NCBI GenBank assembly: GCA_916048095.2
Contig: OU696582.1
Coordinates: 6,872,270-6,936,269, forward strand
DNA: 64,000 nucleotides
From: Sacculina carcini
Taxonomy: Eukaryota > Arthropoda > Thecostraca > Sacculinidae
Direction of reading: 5' to 3'
Both the position numbers and the translations under genes were made by a program. A model generated the notes under the pieces. It saw nothing but the letters and a program-made list of their open reading frames with translations, was not told the DNA's origin and made no database searches. Shown here piece after piece: positions 39,127-52,223 of the stretch (positions are counted from its first letter, which is position 1; each line of letters opens with the position of its first letter).

Positions 39127-42100
39127 CATCAAGCAGCCGATGCTGGACCGATCCACCTACCACTTTGCGAGTCACTTTCGTTAGGTCTGAAATGTCGACA
39201 GTCGTCTTCTCTGAACACATAGTCAAGAGGAGCTTGGCCAGATTTGAGTCATCGCCGACGATCCACGACAACATGTCTGTGATTTGTTTTAACGATGACA
39301 CCATCGACGTGCTGTCGATGATGGCGAGGTTAGAACGTCGTGTACGCATGGCGGTCAATGATCCGACATACGGTTTGTGAGGTCCTCTGGTGCACAGTTT
39401 CTCTGCAGAGTTGGCGACAGTAATCAAGATCGACCTACTCGGGTCAATTGACTCCGAGTCCCACCGGCCGAGACAACATTGATCGATAGTACAAGGCATG
39501 GTTATCCCTTCCATTACACGACCCCACGATGTCTCTCGAAGGGCGTGAGCAATGGTGTAGGAGCAACTAGAGGTAGGTGACAACAGCAGAGCTTCAATGC
39601 TCTGAGGGTTACTGTGGCTGAGTCGTGTCCTCATGTATGTCATGAGTCCGTCATCCATCGTGGCAACCATTTGACGGAAGTCGGTCTCAGACACCTCTTC
39701 TCCTTCACTCCGCTCGATCGTTTGGCGTACAGTACGTGAAGTACTGTACTGACCCACCACCTTATCACTGATTGCCACGTTAGACAGTTTAAAGAGGTGG
39801 GCCGCCACTCTTGGGTTGAACGGAGTGATGGAGAGAAGGTCACTGGTGAGCTCTTGGCGTTGGTGAGTCGACTGAATGGAGAATAGTCCTTTGATGTCTG
39901 GATTTTGAACGATGAGTGCAAGATCGTCTTTGACGCGACGCCGAATCACGTTCTCCGCAGTATGCGGAACATTGAGGTTTAACGCATAAGGGTTTAGCAG
40001 TAACAATTCAAGGTCTCGTCTCGGTGAGGGTGTCAAGTCTATGAGTCTCGATATCGATGAAAACAGCTCTCTGTCCGTCAGGGAGACAAAGGTTAACCAC
40101 GAGACGGTGTCAGTCAGCGCATCCGTCTTGCCCCTGTAGCGGAAGTCACTCAGGAGCATGATCGGGAGCCCCCCGACACACGCTGGTACTGACATCAGTG
40201 CGCAGACGTCGCTTTCAGACCACGAACTGCAAAACTCATCGAACAATACATCAGCACACTCGATAAGTGTAAGCAAGTAGGCCGGATTCGGGAAATAATC
40301 CACACCAGCAACTGTTGCGCCGGATGAAAACAGTGAAGATATGCGGTTAGAAAAAGTACGAATTCCGTCATTGCTCTCGGAATTCACGCGAGAGGCCCGC
40401 TTTAACGCTGAGCTGACGGCGGCGCCCCTGAAATGGTAGGCTTTGCTGTATTCAAACAGCACCGTCGACAGTCAGGTCTCGTCGGGCTTCAGCGTCATTC
40501 CGAGAAGCGCCGAACGGTTCGACAGACTCAACACAAAGGCCGTGACAAAGTCCGACGCTGACTGGCCCAGGCGATCTAACACATGTGGCGCAGGAATTTC
40601 GATTACGATAACCTGGTTATCGCCCTGGCCCAGCAGCGTCGCTGTAGTACCTCGCTCCTCCGCGACGGCCAAGATGGTACACTGTGTGTGGAGAGTCCAC
40701 CCCTTCTGCCGCATACCTTCCATCCACCGGGTAGGGGCTCTCCACACAACAGGACCATCTTCTGGCTCGTCTCCTCGAAACAATGGTGGCCTGAATCGAT
40801 CCTGGAAGACGACCTTACAAAGGTAAGGAAAGAGCTGTGAAAACGCGAACACGCGGCGCAGTCCGAAAAGAGAGTCGAGCTCTGAGAATATCGCTGCACA
40901 TGAATCATGCGACATCGACAAGCACCACCTCGAATAGTCCAGGCTGACGAACCCATATTTAGGCTCGTCAGCTCCGAAGGGTGCTGTCATCGTGCAGAGC
41001 GTGTCAAGTAAGACCTTCTCGGTCATCGTCATTGATTGCTGACGAATATATGGAAAGACGCTTTTTGCAATGTTGCGTTCAGTCGAAGTTTGGTACAGCC
41101 TGATCTCCTGCGTTAGCTTACAGAAACATCTCGCGTTATCTATTTTGCCCTCCTTCTCCTTCATGATCGCTATCATGATCCGCCACTCATAAGGCACTCG
41201 TCCGTCTTCAATGCAACCAATCACTTCTTTCACCGACATGTTCTGTTCGCAAAGGTATTTGCTCAAGACACGGCTTTCTCTACCCTTGCGCAGAGGAGCC
41301 CTGACACCGTAGATTGCGAAATGGGCAAGCCGGTCGAAATTTGTCACACAATCATCTCGGCCAGTACATATGGCCTTATCGGTCAGTAACTCTGCTATGT
41401 CAGCATTATAATCATAAGTCAAGTTTTGCTCCAAGATTACATACTCAAAATCCGCCGATGACCAGGCCCCCAGACCTGTTTCGAGCCACTTGTTCGTTAT
41501 CACTGACCGCTCGATGTCGGACCGTACACCAGGGATCAACACACACCGAGGCCACCGATTGTGACGGGAAAATAAGGCGCGGCAGAAGACCTTTCTGAAC
41601 ATGTTCCTTGTGTCGAGGGCAGCTCGTTCATCAACATCAGGTGCCTCAGTCATGCGGAGGCGAAGATCGGCGGCGGTGCTGAGGGAGTTGACAACTGGAA
41701 ATCCAAAGGACTTCCAGAGCCCGCTCACCTCCAGCCGCAATTTCGCCTCGACATCTGTACTCACAGGTGCCATCATGTATCTAAACATATGGGTGTTGGT
41801 GATCCACTTCTCAACCCGCCGCATCTGACTGCTGAAAGTTAGCTTCATAACCTTTTCATGGTTCTCGAGTACGATTCCGATAGCGAACGAGGGAATCATC
41901 TTCCAAACGTGGGCGAACCTGTTAGCATGCATGATGAGATCACGCCGACCGGCTTCTAGGAACCTCACGACTTCGGGGTACAGTTGATGAGTGCCGTACT
42001 TGTGGTACACATCCGCGATGCGGCTGTACAACAATGAGCCCTCGTGACTTTCCACCATTGACAAAACACTGAGCCACATTGAGTATGTACCTAGGATCTT

Positions 42101-42274
42101 ACGGGTGTGTGCACCTGTCTTCATCAACGAGACGACTACAACATCGCCGTAAAACTCGGCTTGTATCTTTAGACCTGACACTTTCCGATATGCCCCGACT
42201 CGCGCGCCAACTCGTCGATAAACGGTCGAGAACCACCGCTTCCAGCTGTTCCATCGTTCTATCTCGTCTGTCAT
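39127..42274 (-). pseudogene. Array unit U11, L fragment split by TGA at 40472-40474
   Basis: Frames 40472-42304 and 38951-40462. A private change near 41572 gives CRALFSR for CRAFFSR. The polymerase half lacks the ESP/KYDTHQ/RLVHF set; the capping half has EGEEV. Confidence 0.9.
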
Positions 42275-45200
42275 CATCAAGCAGCCGATGCTGGACCGAT
42301 CCACCTACCACTTTGCGAGTCACTTTCGTTAGGTCTGAAATGTCGACAGTCGTCTTCTCTGAACACATAGTCAAGAGGAGCTTGGCCAGATTTGAGTCAT
42401 CGCCGACGATCCACGACAACATGTCTGTGATTTGTTTTAACGATGACACCATCGACGTGCTGTCGATGATGGCGAGGTTAGAACGTCGTGTACGCATGGC
42501 GGTCAATGATCCGACATACGGTTTGTGAGGTCCTCTGGTGCACAGTTTCTCTGCAGAGTTGGCGACAGTAATCAAGATCGACCTACTCGGGTCAATTGAC
42601 TCCGAGTCCCACCGGCCGAGACAACATTGATCGATAGTACAAGGCATGGTTATCCCTTCCATTACACGACCCCACGATGTCTCTCGAAGGGCGTGAGCAA
42701 TGGTGTAGGAGCAACTAGAGGTAGGTGACAACAGCAGAGCTTCAATGCTCTGAGGGTTACTGTGGCTGAGTCGTGTCCTCATGTATGTCATGAGTCCGTC
42801 ATCCATCGTGGCAACCATTTGACGGAAGTCGGTCTCAGACACCTCTGCTCCTTCACTCCGCTCGATCGTTTGGCGTACAGTACGTGAAGTACTGTACTGA
42901 CCCACCACCTTATCACTGAGTGCCACGTTAGACAGTTTAAAGAGGTGGGCCGCCACTCTTGGGTTGAACGGAGTGATGGAGAGAAGGTCACTGGTGAGCT
43001 CTTGGCGTTGGTGAGTCGACTGAATGGAGAATAGTCCTTTGATGTCTGGATTTTGGACGATGAGTGCAAGATCGTCTTTGACGCGACGCCGAATCACGTT
43101 CTCCGCAGTATGCGGAACATTGAGGTTTAACGCATAAGGGTTTAGCAGTAACAATTCAAGGTCTCGTCTCGGTGAGGGTGTCAAGTCTATGAGTCTCGAT
43201 ATCGATGAAAACAGCTCTCTGTCCGTCAGGGAGACAAAGGTTAACCACGAGACGGTGTCAGTCAGCGCATCCGTCTTGCCCCTGTAGCGGAAGTCACTCA
43301 GGAGCATGATCGGGAGCCCCCCGACACACGCTGGTACTGACATCAGTGCGCAGACGTCGCTTTCAGACCACGAACTGCAAAACTCATCGAACAATACATC
43401 AGCACACTCGATAAGTGTAAGCAAGTAGGCCGGATTCGGGAAATAATCCACACCAGCAACTGTTGCGCCGGATGAAAACAGTGAAGATATGCGGTTAGAA
43501 AAAGTACGAATTCCGTCATTGCTCTCGGAATTCACGCGAGAGGCCCGCTTTAACGCTGAGCTGACGGCGGCGCCCCTGAAATGGTAGGCTTTGCTGTATT
43601 CAAACAGCACCGTCGACAGTCAGGTCTCGTCGGGCTTCAGCGTCATTCCGAGAAGCGCCGAACGGTTCGACAGACTCAACACAAAGGCCGTGACAAAGTC
43701 CGACGCTGACTGGCCCAGGCGATCTAACACATGTGGCGCAGGAATTTCGATTACGATAACCTGGTTATCGCCCTGGCCCAGCAGCGTCGCTGTAGTACCT
43801 CGCTCCTCCGCGACGGCCAAGATGGTACACTGTGTGTGGAGAGTCCACCCCTTCTGCCGCATACCTTCCATCCACCGGGTAGGGGCTCTCCACACAACAG
43901 GACCATCTTCTGGCTCGTCTCCTCGAAACAATGGTGGCCTGAATCGATCCTGGAAGACGACCTTACAAAGGTAAGGAAAGAGCTGTGAAAACGCGAACAC
44001 GCGGCGCAGTCCGAAAAGAGAGTCGAGCTCTGAGAATATCGCTGCACATGAATCATGCGACATCGACAAGCACCACCTCGAATAGTCCAGGCTGACGAAC
44101 CCATATTTAGGCTCGTCAGCTCCGAAGGGTGCTGTCATCGTGCAGAGCGTGTCAAGTAAGACCTTCTCGGTCATCGTCATTGATTGCTGACGAATATATG
44201 GAAAGACGCTTTTTGCAATGTTGCGTTCAGTCGAAGTTTGGTACAGCCTGATCTCCTGCGTTAGCTTACAGAAACATCTCGCGTTATCTATTTTGCCCTC
44301 CTTCTCCTTCATGATCGCTATCATGATCCGCCACTCATAAGGCACTCGTCCGTCTTCAATGCAACCAATCACTTCTTTCACCGACATGTTCTGTTCGCAA
44401 AGGTATTTGCTCAAGACACGGCTTTCTCTACCCTTGCGCAGAGGAGCCCTGACACCGTAGATTGCGAAATGGGCAAGCCGGTCGAAATTTGTCACACAAT
44501 CATCTCGGCCAGTACATATGGCCTTATCGGTCAGTAACTCTGCCATGTCAGCATTATAATCATAAGTCAAGTTTTGCTCCGATTACATACTCAAAATCCG
44601 CCGATGACCAGGCCCCCAGACCTGTTTCGAGCCACTTGTTCGTTATCACTGACCGCTCGATGTCGGACCGTACACCAGGGATCAACACACACCGAGGCCA
44701 CCGATTGTGACGGGAAAAGAAGGCGCGGCAGAAGACCTTTCTGAACATGTTCCTTGTGTCGAGGGCAGCTCGTTCATCAACATCAGGTGCCTCAGTCATG
44801 CGGAGGCGAAGATCGGCGGCGGTGCTGAGGGAGTTGACAACTGGAAATCCAAAGGACTTCCAGAGCCCGCTCACCTCCAGCCGCAATTTCGCCTCGACAT
44901 CTGTACTCACAGGTGCCATCATGTATCTAAACATATGGGTGTTGGTGATCCACTTCTCAACCCGCCGCATCTGACTGCTGAAAGTTAGCTTCATAACCTT
45001 TTCATGGTTCTCGAGTACGATTCCGATAGCGAACGAGGGAATCATCTTCCAAACGTGGGCGAACCTGTTAGCATGCATGATGAGATCACGCCGACCGGCT
45101 TCTAGGAACCTCACGACTTCGGGGTACAGTTGATGAGTGCCGTACTTGTGGTACACATCCGCGATGCGGCTGTACAACAATGAGCCCTCGTGACTTTCCA

Positions 45201-45420
45201 CCATTGACAAAACACTGAGCCACATTGAGTATGTACCTAGGATCTTACGGGTGTGTGCACCTGTCTTCATCAACGAGACGACTACAACATCGCCGTAAAA
45301 CTCGGCTTGTATCTTTAGACCTGACACTTTCCGATATGCCCCGACTCGCGCGCCAACTCGTCGATAAACGGTCGAGAACCACCGCTTCCAGCTGTTCCAT
45401 CGTTCTATCTCGTCTGTCAT
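42275..45420 (-). pseudogene. Array unit U12, L fragment with 2-bp deletion and TGA
   Basis: 2-bp deletion at about 44580 and TGA at 43620-43622. Frames 44560-45450, 43620-44570 and 42099-43610. C-terminal markers ALSDK, EGAEV and PHKPYVG, as in U13. Confidence 0.9.
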
Positions 45421-48400
45421 CATCAAGCAGCCGATGCTGGACCGATCCACCTACCACTTTGCGAGTCACTTTCGTTAGGTCTGAAATGTCGACAGTCGTC
45501 TTCTCTGAACACATAGTCAAGAGGAGCTTGGCCAGATTTGAGTCATCGCCGACGATCCACGACAACATGTCTGTGATTTGTTTTAACGATGACACCATCG
45601 ACGTGCTGTCGATGATGGCGAGGTTAGAACGTCGTGTACGCATGGCGGTCAATGATCCGACATACGGTTTGTGAGGTCCTCTGGTGCACAGTTTCTCTGC
45701 AGAGTTGGCGACAGTAATCAAGATCGACCTACTCGGGTCAATTGACTCCGAGTCCCACCGGCCGAGACAACATTGATCGATAGTACAAGGCATGGTTATC
45801 CCTTCCATTACACGACCCCACGATGTCTCTCGAAGGGCGTGAGCAATGGTGTAGGAGCAACTAGAGGTAGGTGACAACAGCAGAGCTTCAATGCTCTGAG
45901 GGTTACTGTGGCTGAGTCGTGTCCTCATGTATGTCATGAGTCCGTCATCCATCGTGGCAACCATTTGACGGAAGTCGGTCTCAGACACCTCTGCTCCTTC
46001 ACTCCGCTCGATCGTTTGGCGTACAGTACGTGAAGTACTGTACTGACCCACCACCTTATCACTGAGTGCCACGTTAGACAGTTTAAAGAGGTGGGCCGCC
46101 ACTCTTGGGTTGAACGGAGTGATGGAGAGAAGGTCACTGGTGAGCTCTTGGCGTTGGTGAGTCGACTGAATGGAGAATAGTCCTTTGATGTCTGGATTTT
46201 GGACGATGAGTGCAAGATCGTCTTTGACGCGACGCCGAATCACGTTCTCCGCAGTATGCGGAACATTGAGGTTTAACGCATAAGGGTTTAGCAGTAACAA
46301 TTCAAGGTCTCGTCTCGGTGAGGGTGTCAAGTCTATGAGTCTCGATATCGATGAAAACAGCTCTCTGTCCGTCAGGGAGACAAAGGTTAACCACGAGACG
46401 GTGTCAGTCAGCGCATCCGTCTTGCCCCTGTAGCGGAAGTCACTCAGGAGCATGATCGGGAGCCCCCCGACACACGCTGGTACTGACATCAGTGCGCAGA
46501 CGTCGCTTTCAGACCACGAACTGCAAAACTCATCGAACAATACATCAGCACACTCGATAAGTGTAAGCAAGTAGGCCGGATTCGGGAAATAATCCACACC
46601 AGCAACTGTTGCGCCGGATGAAAACAGTGAAGATATGCGGTTAGAAAAAGTACGAATTCCGTCATTGCTCTCGGAATTCACGCGAGAGGCCCGCTTTAAC
46701 GCTGAGCTGACGGCGGCGCCCCTGAAATGGTAGGCTTTGCTGTATTCAAACAGCACCGTCGACAGTCAGGTCTCGTCGGGCTTCAGCGTCATTCCGAGAA
46801 GCGCCGAACGGTTCGACAGACTCAACACAAAGGCCGTGACAAAGTCCGACGCTGACTGGCCCAGGCGATCTAACACATGTGGCGCAGGAATTTCGATTAC
46901 GATAACCTGGTTATCGCCCTGGCCCAGCAGCGTCGCTGTAGTACCTCGCTCCTCCGCGACGGCCAAGATGGTACACTGTGTGTGGAGAGTCCACCCCTTC
47001 TGCCGCATACCTTCCATCCACCGGGTAGGGGCTCTCCACACAACAGGACCATCTTCTGGCTCGTCTCCTCGAAACAATGGTGGCCTGAATCGATCCTGGA
47101 AGACGACCTTACAAAGGTAAGGAAAGAGCTGTGAAAACGCGAACACGCGGCGCAGTCCGAAAAGAGAGTCGAGCTCTGAGAATATCGCTGCACATGAATC
47201 ATGCGACATCGACAAGCACCACCTCGAATAGTCCAGGCTGACGAACCCATATTTAGGCTCGTCAGCTCCGAAGGGTGCTGTCATCGTGCAGAGCGTGTCA
47301 AGTAAGACCTTCTCGGTCATCGTCATTGATTGCTGACGAATATATGGAAAGACGCTTTTTGCAATGTTGCGTTCAGTCGAAGTTTGGTACAGCCTGATCT
47401 CCTGCGTTAGCTTACAGAAACATCTCGCGTTATCTATTTTGCCCTCCTTCTCCTTCATGATCGCTATCATGATCCGCCACTCATAAGGCACTCGTCCGTC
47501 TTCAATGCAACCAATCACTTCTTTCACCGACATGTTCTGTTCGCAAAGGTATTTGCTCAAGACACGGCTTTCTCTACCCTTGCGCAGAGGAGCCCTGACA
47601 CCGTAGATTGCGAAATGGGCAAGCCGGTCGAAATTTGTCACACAATCATCTCGGCCAGTACATATGGCCTTATCGGTCAGTAACTCTGCCATGTCAGCAT
47701 TATAATCATAAGTCAAGTTTTGCTCCGATTACATACTCAAAATCCGCCGATGACCAGGCCCCCAGACCTGTTTCGAGCCACTTGTTCGTTATCACTGACC
47801 GCTCGATGTCGGACCGTACACCAGGGATCAACACACACCGAGGCCACCGATTGTGACGGGAAAAGAAGGCGCGGCAGAAGACCTTTCTGAACATGTTCCT
47901 TGTGTCGAGGGCAGCTCGTTCATCAACATCAGGTGCCTCAGTCATGCGGAGGCGAAGGTCGGCGGCGGTGCTGAGGGAGTTGACAACTGGAAATCCAAAG
48001 GACTTCCAGAGCCCGCTCACCTCCAGCCGCAATTTCGCCTCGACATCTGTACTCACAGGTGCCATCATGTATCTAAACATATGGGTGTTGGTGATCCACT
48101 TCTCAACCCGCCGCATCTGACTGCTGAAAGTTAGCTTCATAACCTTTTCATGGTTCTCGAGTACGATTCCGATAGCGAACGAGGGAATCATCTTCCAAAC
48201 GTGGGCGAACCTGTTAGCATGCATGATGAGATCACGCCGACCGGCTTCTAGGAACCTCACGACTTCGGGGTACAGTTGATGAGTGCCGTACTTGTGGTAC
48301 ACATCCGCGATGCGGCTGTACAACAATGAGCCCTCGTGACTTTCCACCATTGACAAAACACTGAGCCACATTGAGTATGTACCTAGGATCTTACGGGTGT

Positions 48401-48566
48401 GTGCACCTGTCTTCATCAACGAGACGACTACAACATCGCCGTAAAACTCGGCTTGTATCTTTAGACCTGACACTTTCCGATATGCCCCGACTCGCGCGCC
48501 AACTCGTCGATAAACGGTCGAGAACCACCGCTTCCAGCTGTTCCATCGTTCTATCTCGTCTGTCAT
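45421..48566 (-). pseudogene. Array unit U13, L fragment with 2-bp deletion and TGA
   Basis: Close match to U12, with the deletion near 47726 and TGA at 46766-46768. Frames 47706-48596, 46766-47716 and 45245-46756. It differs from U12 at a few bases (for example near 47958, gaaggtcgg versus gaagatcgg). Confidence 0.9.
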
Positions 48567-51500
48567 CATCAAGCAGCCGATGCTGGACCGATCCACCTAC
48601 CACTTTGCGAGTCACTTTCGTTAGGTCTGAAATGTCGACAGTCGTCTTCTCTGAACACATAGTCAAGAGGAGCTTGGCCAGATTTGAGTCATCGCCGACG
48701 ATCCACGACAACATGTCTGTGATTTGTTTTAACGATGACACCATCGACGTGCTGTCGATGATGGCGAGGTTAGAACGTCGTGTACGCATGGCGGTCAATG
48801 ATCCGACATACGGTTTGTGAGGTCCTCTGGTGCACAGTTTCTCTGCAGAGTTGGCGACAGTAATCAAGATCGACCTACTCGGGTCAATTGACTCCGAGTC
48901 CCACCGGCCGAGACAACATTGATCGATAGTACAAGGCATGGTTATCCCTTCCATTACACGACCCCACGATGTCTCTCGAAGGGCGTGAGCAATGGTGTAG
49001 GAGCAACTAGAGGTAGGTGACAACAGCAGAGCTTCAATGCTCTGAGGGTTACTGTGGCTGAGTCGTGTCCTCATGTATGTCATGAGTCCGTCATCCATCG
49101 TGGCAACCATTTGACGGAAGTCGGTCTCAGACACCTCTGCTCCTTCACTCCGCTCGATCGTTTGGCGTACAGTACGTGAAGTACTGTACTGACCCACCAC
49201 CTTATCACTGAGTGCCACGTTAGACAGTTTAAAGAGGTGGGCCGCCACTCTTGGGTTGAACGGAGTGATGGAGAGAAGGTCACTGGTGAGCTCTTGGCGT
49301 TGGTGAGTCGACTGAATGGAGAATAGTCCTTTGATGTCTGGATTTTGGACGATGAGTGCAAGATCGTCTTTGACGCGACGCCGAATCACGTTCTCCGCAG
49401 TATGCGGAACATGGAGGTTTAACGCATAAGGGTTTAGCAGTAACAATTCAAGGTCTCGTCTCGGTGAGGGTGTCAAGTCTATGAGTCTCGATATCGATGA
49501 AAACAGCTCTCTGTCCGTCAGGGAGACAAAGGTTAACCACGAGACGGTGTCAGTCAGCGCATCCGTCTTGCCCCTGTAGCGGAAGTCACTCAGGAGCATG
49601 ATCGGGAGCCCCCCGACACACGCTGGTACTGACATCAGTGCGCAGACGTCGCTTTCAGACCACGAACTGCAAAACTCATCGAACAATACATCAGCACACT
49701 CGATAAGTGTAAGCAAGTAGGCCGGATTCGGGAAATAATCCACACCAGCAACTGTTGCGCCGGATGAAAACAGTGAAGATATGCGGTTAGAAAAAGTACG
49801 AATTCCGTCATTGCTCTCGGAATTCACGCGAGAGGCCCGCTTTAACGCTGAGCTGACGGCGGCGCCCCTGAAATGGTAGGCTTTGCTGTATTCAAACAGC
49901 ACCGTCGACAGTCAGGTCTCGTCGGGCTTCAGCGTCATTCCGAGAAGCGCCGAACGGTTCGACAGACTCAACACAAAGGCCGTGACAAAGTCCGACGCTG
50001 ACTGGCCCAGGCGATCTAACACATGTGGCGCAGGAATTTCGATGACGATAACCTGGTTATCGCCCTGGCCCAGCAGCGTCGCTGTAGTACCTCGCTCCTC
50101 CGCGACGGCCAAGATGGTACACTGTGTGTGGAGAGTCCACCCCTTCTGCCGCATACCTTCCATCCACCGGGTAGGGGCTCTCCACACAACAGGACCATCT
50201 TCTGGCTCGTCTCCTCGAAACAATGGTGGCCTGAATCGATCCTGGAAGACGACCTTACAAAGGTAAGGAAAGAGCTGTGAAAACGCGAACACGCGGCGCA
50301 GTCCGAAAAGAGAGTCGAGCTCTGAGAATATCGCTGCACATGAATCATGCGACATCGACAAGCACCACCTCGAATAGTCCAGGCTGACGAACCCATATTT
50401 AGGCTCGTCAGCTCCGAAGGGTGCTGTCATCGTGCAGAGCGTGTCAAGTAAGACCTTCTCGGTCATCGTCATTGATTGTTGACGAATATATGGAAAGACG
50501 CTTTTTGCAATGTTGCGTTCAGTCGAAGTTTGGTACAGCCTGATCTCCTGCGTTAGCTTACAGAAACATCTCGCGTTATCTATTTTGCCCTCCTTCTCCT
50601 TCATGATCGCTATCATGATCCGCCACTCATAAGGCACTCGTCCGTCTTCAATGCAACCAATCACTTCTTTCACCGACATGTTCTGTTCGCAAAGGTATTT
50701 GCTCAAGACACGGCTTTCTCTACCCTTGCGCAGAGGAGCCCTGACACCGTAGATTGCGAAATGGGCAAGCCGGTCGAAATTTGTCACACAATCATCTCGG
50801 CCAGTACATATGGCCTTATCGGTCAGTAACTCTGCCATGTCAGCAGTATAATCATAAGTCAAGTTTTGCTCCAAGATTACATACTCAAAATCCGCCGATC
50901 ACCAGGCACCCAGACCTGTTTCGAGCCACTTGTTCGTTCTCACTGACCGCTCGATGTCGGACCGTACACCAGGGATCAACACACACCGAGGCCACCGATT
51001 GTGACGGGAAAAGAAGGCGCGGCAGAAGACCTTTCTGAACATGTTCCTTGTGTCGAGGGCAGCTCGTTCATCAACATCAGGTGCCTCAGTCATGCGGAGG
51101 CGAAGGTCGGCGGCGGTGCTGAGGGAGTTGACAACTGGAAATCCAAAGGACTTCCAGAGCCCGCTCACCTCCAGCCGCAATTTCGCCTCGACATCTGTAC
51201 TCACAGGTGCCATCATGTATCTAAACATATGGGTGTTGGTGATCCACTTCTCAACCCGCCGCATCTGACTGCTGAAAGTTAGCTTCATAACCTTTTCATG
51301 GTTCTCGAGTACGATTCCGATAGCGAACGAGGGAATCATCTTCCAAACGTGGGCGAACCTGTTAGCATGCATGATGAGATCACGCCGACCGGCTTCTAGG
51401 AACCTCACGACTTCGGGGTACAGTTGATGAGTGCCGTACTTGTGGTACACATCCGCGATGCGGCTGTACAACAATGAGCCCTCGTGACTTTCCACCATTG

Positions 51501-51714
51501 ACAAAACACTGAGCCACATTGAGTATGTACCTAGGATCTTACGGGTGTGTGCACCTGTCTTCATCAACGAGACGACTACAACATCGCCGTAAAACTCGGC
51601 TTGTATCTTTAGACCTGACACTTTCCGATATGCCCCGACTCGCGCGCCAACTCGTCGATAAACGGTCGAGAACCACCGCTTCCAGCTGTTACATCGTTCT
51701 ATCTCGTCTGTCAT
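48567..51714 (-). repeat. Array unit U14, proximal copy continuous with the native L 5' end
   Basis: The only unit whose right edge continues into authentic L sequence, so it marks where the array meets the original insertion. Its markers mix the two main lineages: TADM/RTN and the gatgacg variant of the TGG copies, yet TGA at 49912-49914. Private changes: stop at 50899-50901 and Asn to His (LHVPHT) near 49412. Confidence 0.93.
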
Positions 51715-52119
51715 GACAGCTGATGGAGTCACAGTGATGACACGCCTTCCAGCTGTCGTTGATAACGACCTATCCACACTCAGGTGGTACACTCGTAGTG
51801 CAGCGGCCACTGAACGACCCAGGCTCGGTCTATCTTTGCTCAAATACGGCGTATTGTGTTCCAAATGAGCGCAGAAGTCTGCCTGAAACTGCTTCCAGTC
51901 GTAGGATAGAAGAAGTTGTCGGTAGTCCTTGAGGAGGAGCCGATGCTCGTCCTTGAGTAGCTCTTGACGGTTCACATTTGCTCGTATGAACTCCAGTTCA
52001 CTGTCCACTATGGGAGAGGCGAGGTGTCGGTCGACCCGAAACACGCTCCCCATCCTCGACACCTTAAAATCTGTAAAGTGAGAAACACAATGGTCAAACA
52101 CATACACTATACAGCACAA
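48567..52119 (-). pseudogene. L: L protein (RNA-dependent RNA polymerase), original copy, truncated and interrupted
   Basis: Known role: L copies and transcribes the viral RNA and caps and methylates viral mRNA. Seen: about 1,184 codons from the ATG at 52119 (next in-frame ATG 52053) to the array junction, broken by two in-frame TGA codons, at 50899-50901 (Ser codon TCA to TGA) and 49912-49914 (Trp). Motifs by L numbering: KEKEGK about 507, Asp of motif A about 581, GDNQ about 686-689, capping GxxT about 1058, HR about 1180. Everything beyond the HR motif (rest of the capping domain, connector, methyltransferase) is absent here. The first 135 residues occur only in this copy. A start at 52119 lies 9 nt below the conserved motif; 52053 lies 75 nt below. 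Related to Mononegavirales, probably bornavirus-like. Confidence 0.9.
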
Positions 52120-52127
52120 GATTTATT

Positions 52128-52135
52128 ACTTTTGA
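52128..52135 (-). promoter_or_regulatory. Degenerate viral gene-junction motif before L
   Basis: Minus strand reads tcaaaagt, an imperfect match to the gaaaaagt found before the other three viral ORFs, 9 nt upstream of the first L ATG. Assigned by position and similarity. Confidence 0.5.
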
Positions 52136-52223
52136 TTAAACAAAGGTGCTGAAGTTGAGCGTCGCAAGTTCGCTCAGTACGGTCGGGATCGTCTGATGAG
52201 TCGGTTTCTGAGATTCGCTCCCT

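Larger units (their letters stand above)
1..51714 (-). repeat. Tandem array of a ~3,148-bp viral L-gene fragment, 14 full copies plus 1 partial
   Basis: The unit boundary is marked by the sequence that replaces the native L upstream region after the shared bases ctgtcat. Junctions fall after 1239, 4389, 7537, 10723, 13867, 23388, 26536, 29684, 32830, 35978, 39126, 42274, 45420 and 48566; the native boundary is 51714. Spacing is 3,144-3,150 bp except U3 (3,186, minisatellite gain) and U5 (9,521, retrotransposon insertion). All copies are head to tail. At each junction the end of one L fragment (ending in the capping HR motif) meets the start of the next out of frame, so the array does not encode a continuous polyprotein. 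Copies are nearly identical, with scattered diagnostic substitutions. Confidence 0.97.

Noticed and set aside
1..51714. CRISPR-like or satellite-type short repeat array
   Set aside because: The unit is 3.1 kb of viral coding sequence with no spacer/repeat structure.
281..51716. Plus-strand open frames of 75-149 codons recurring in every array unit
   Set aside because: They lie opposite the L reading frame, keep no recognisable motifs, and recur only because the unit recurs.
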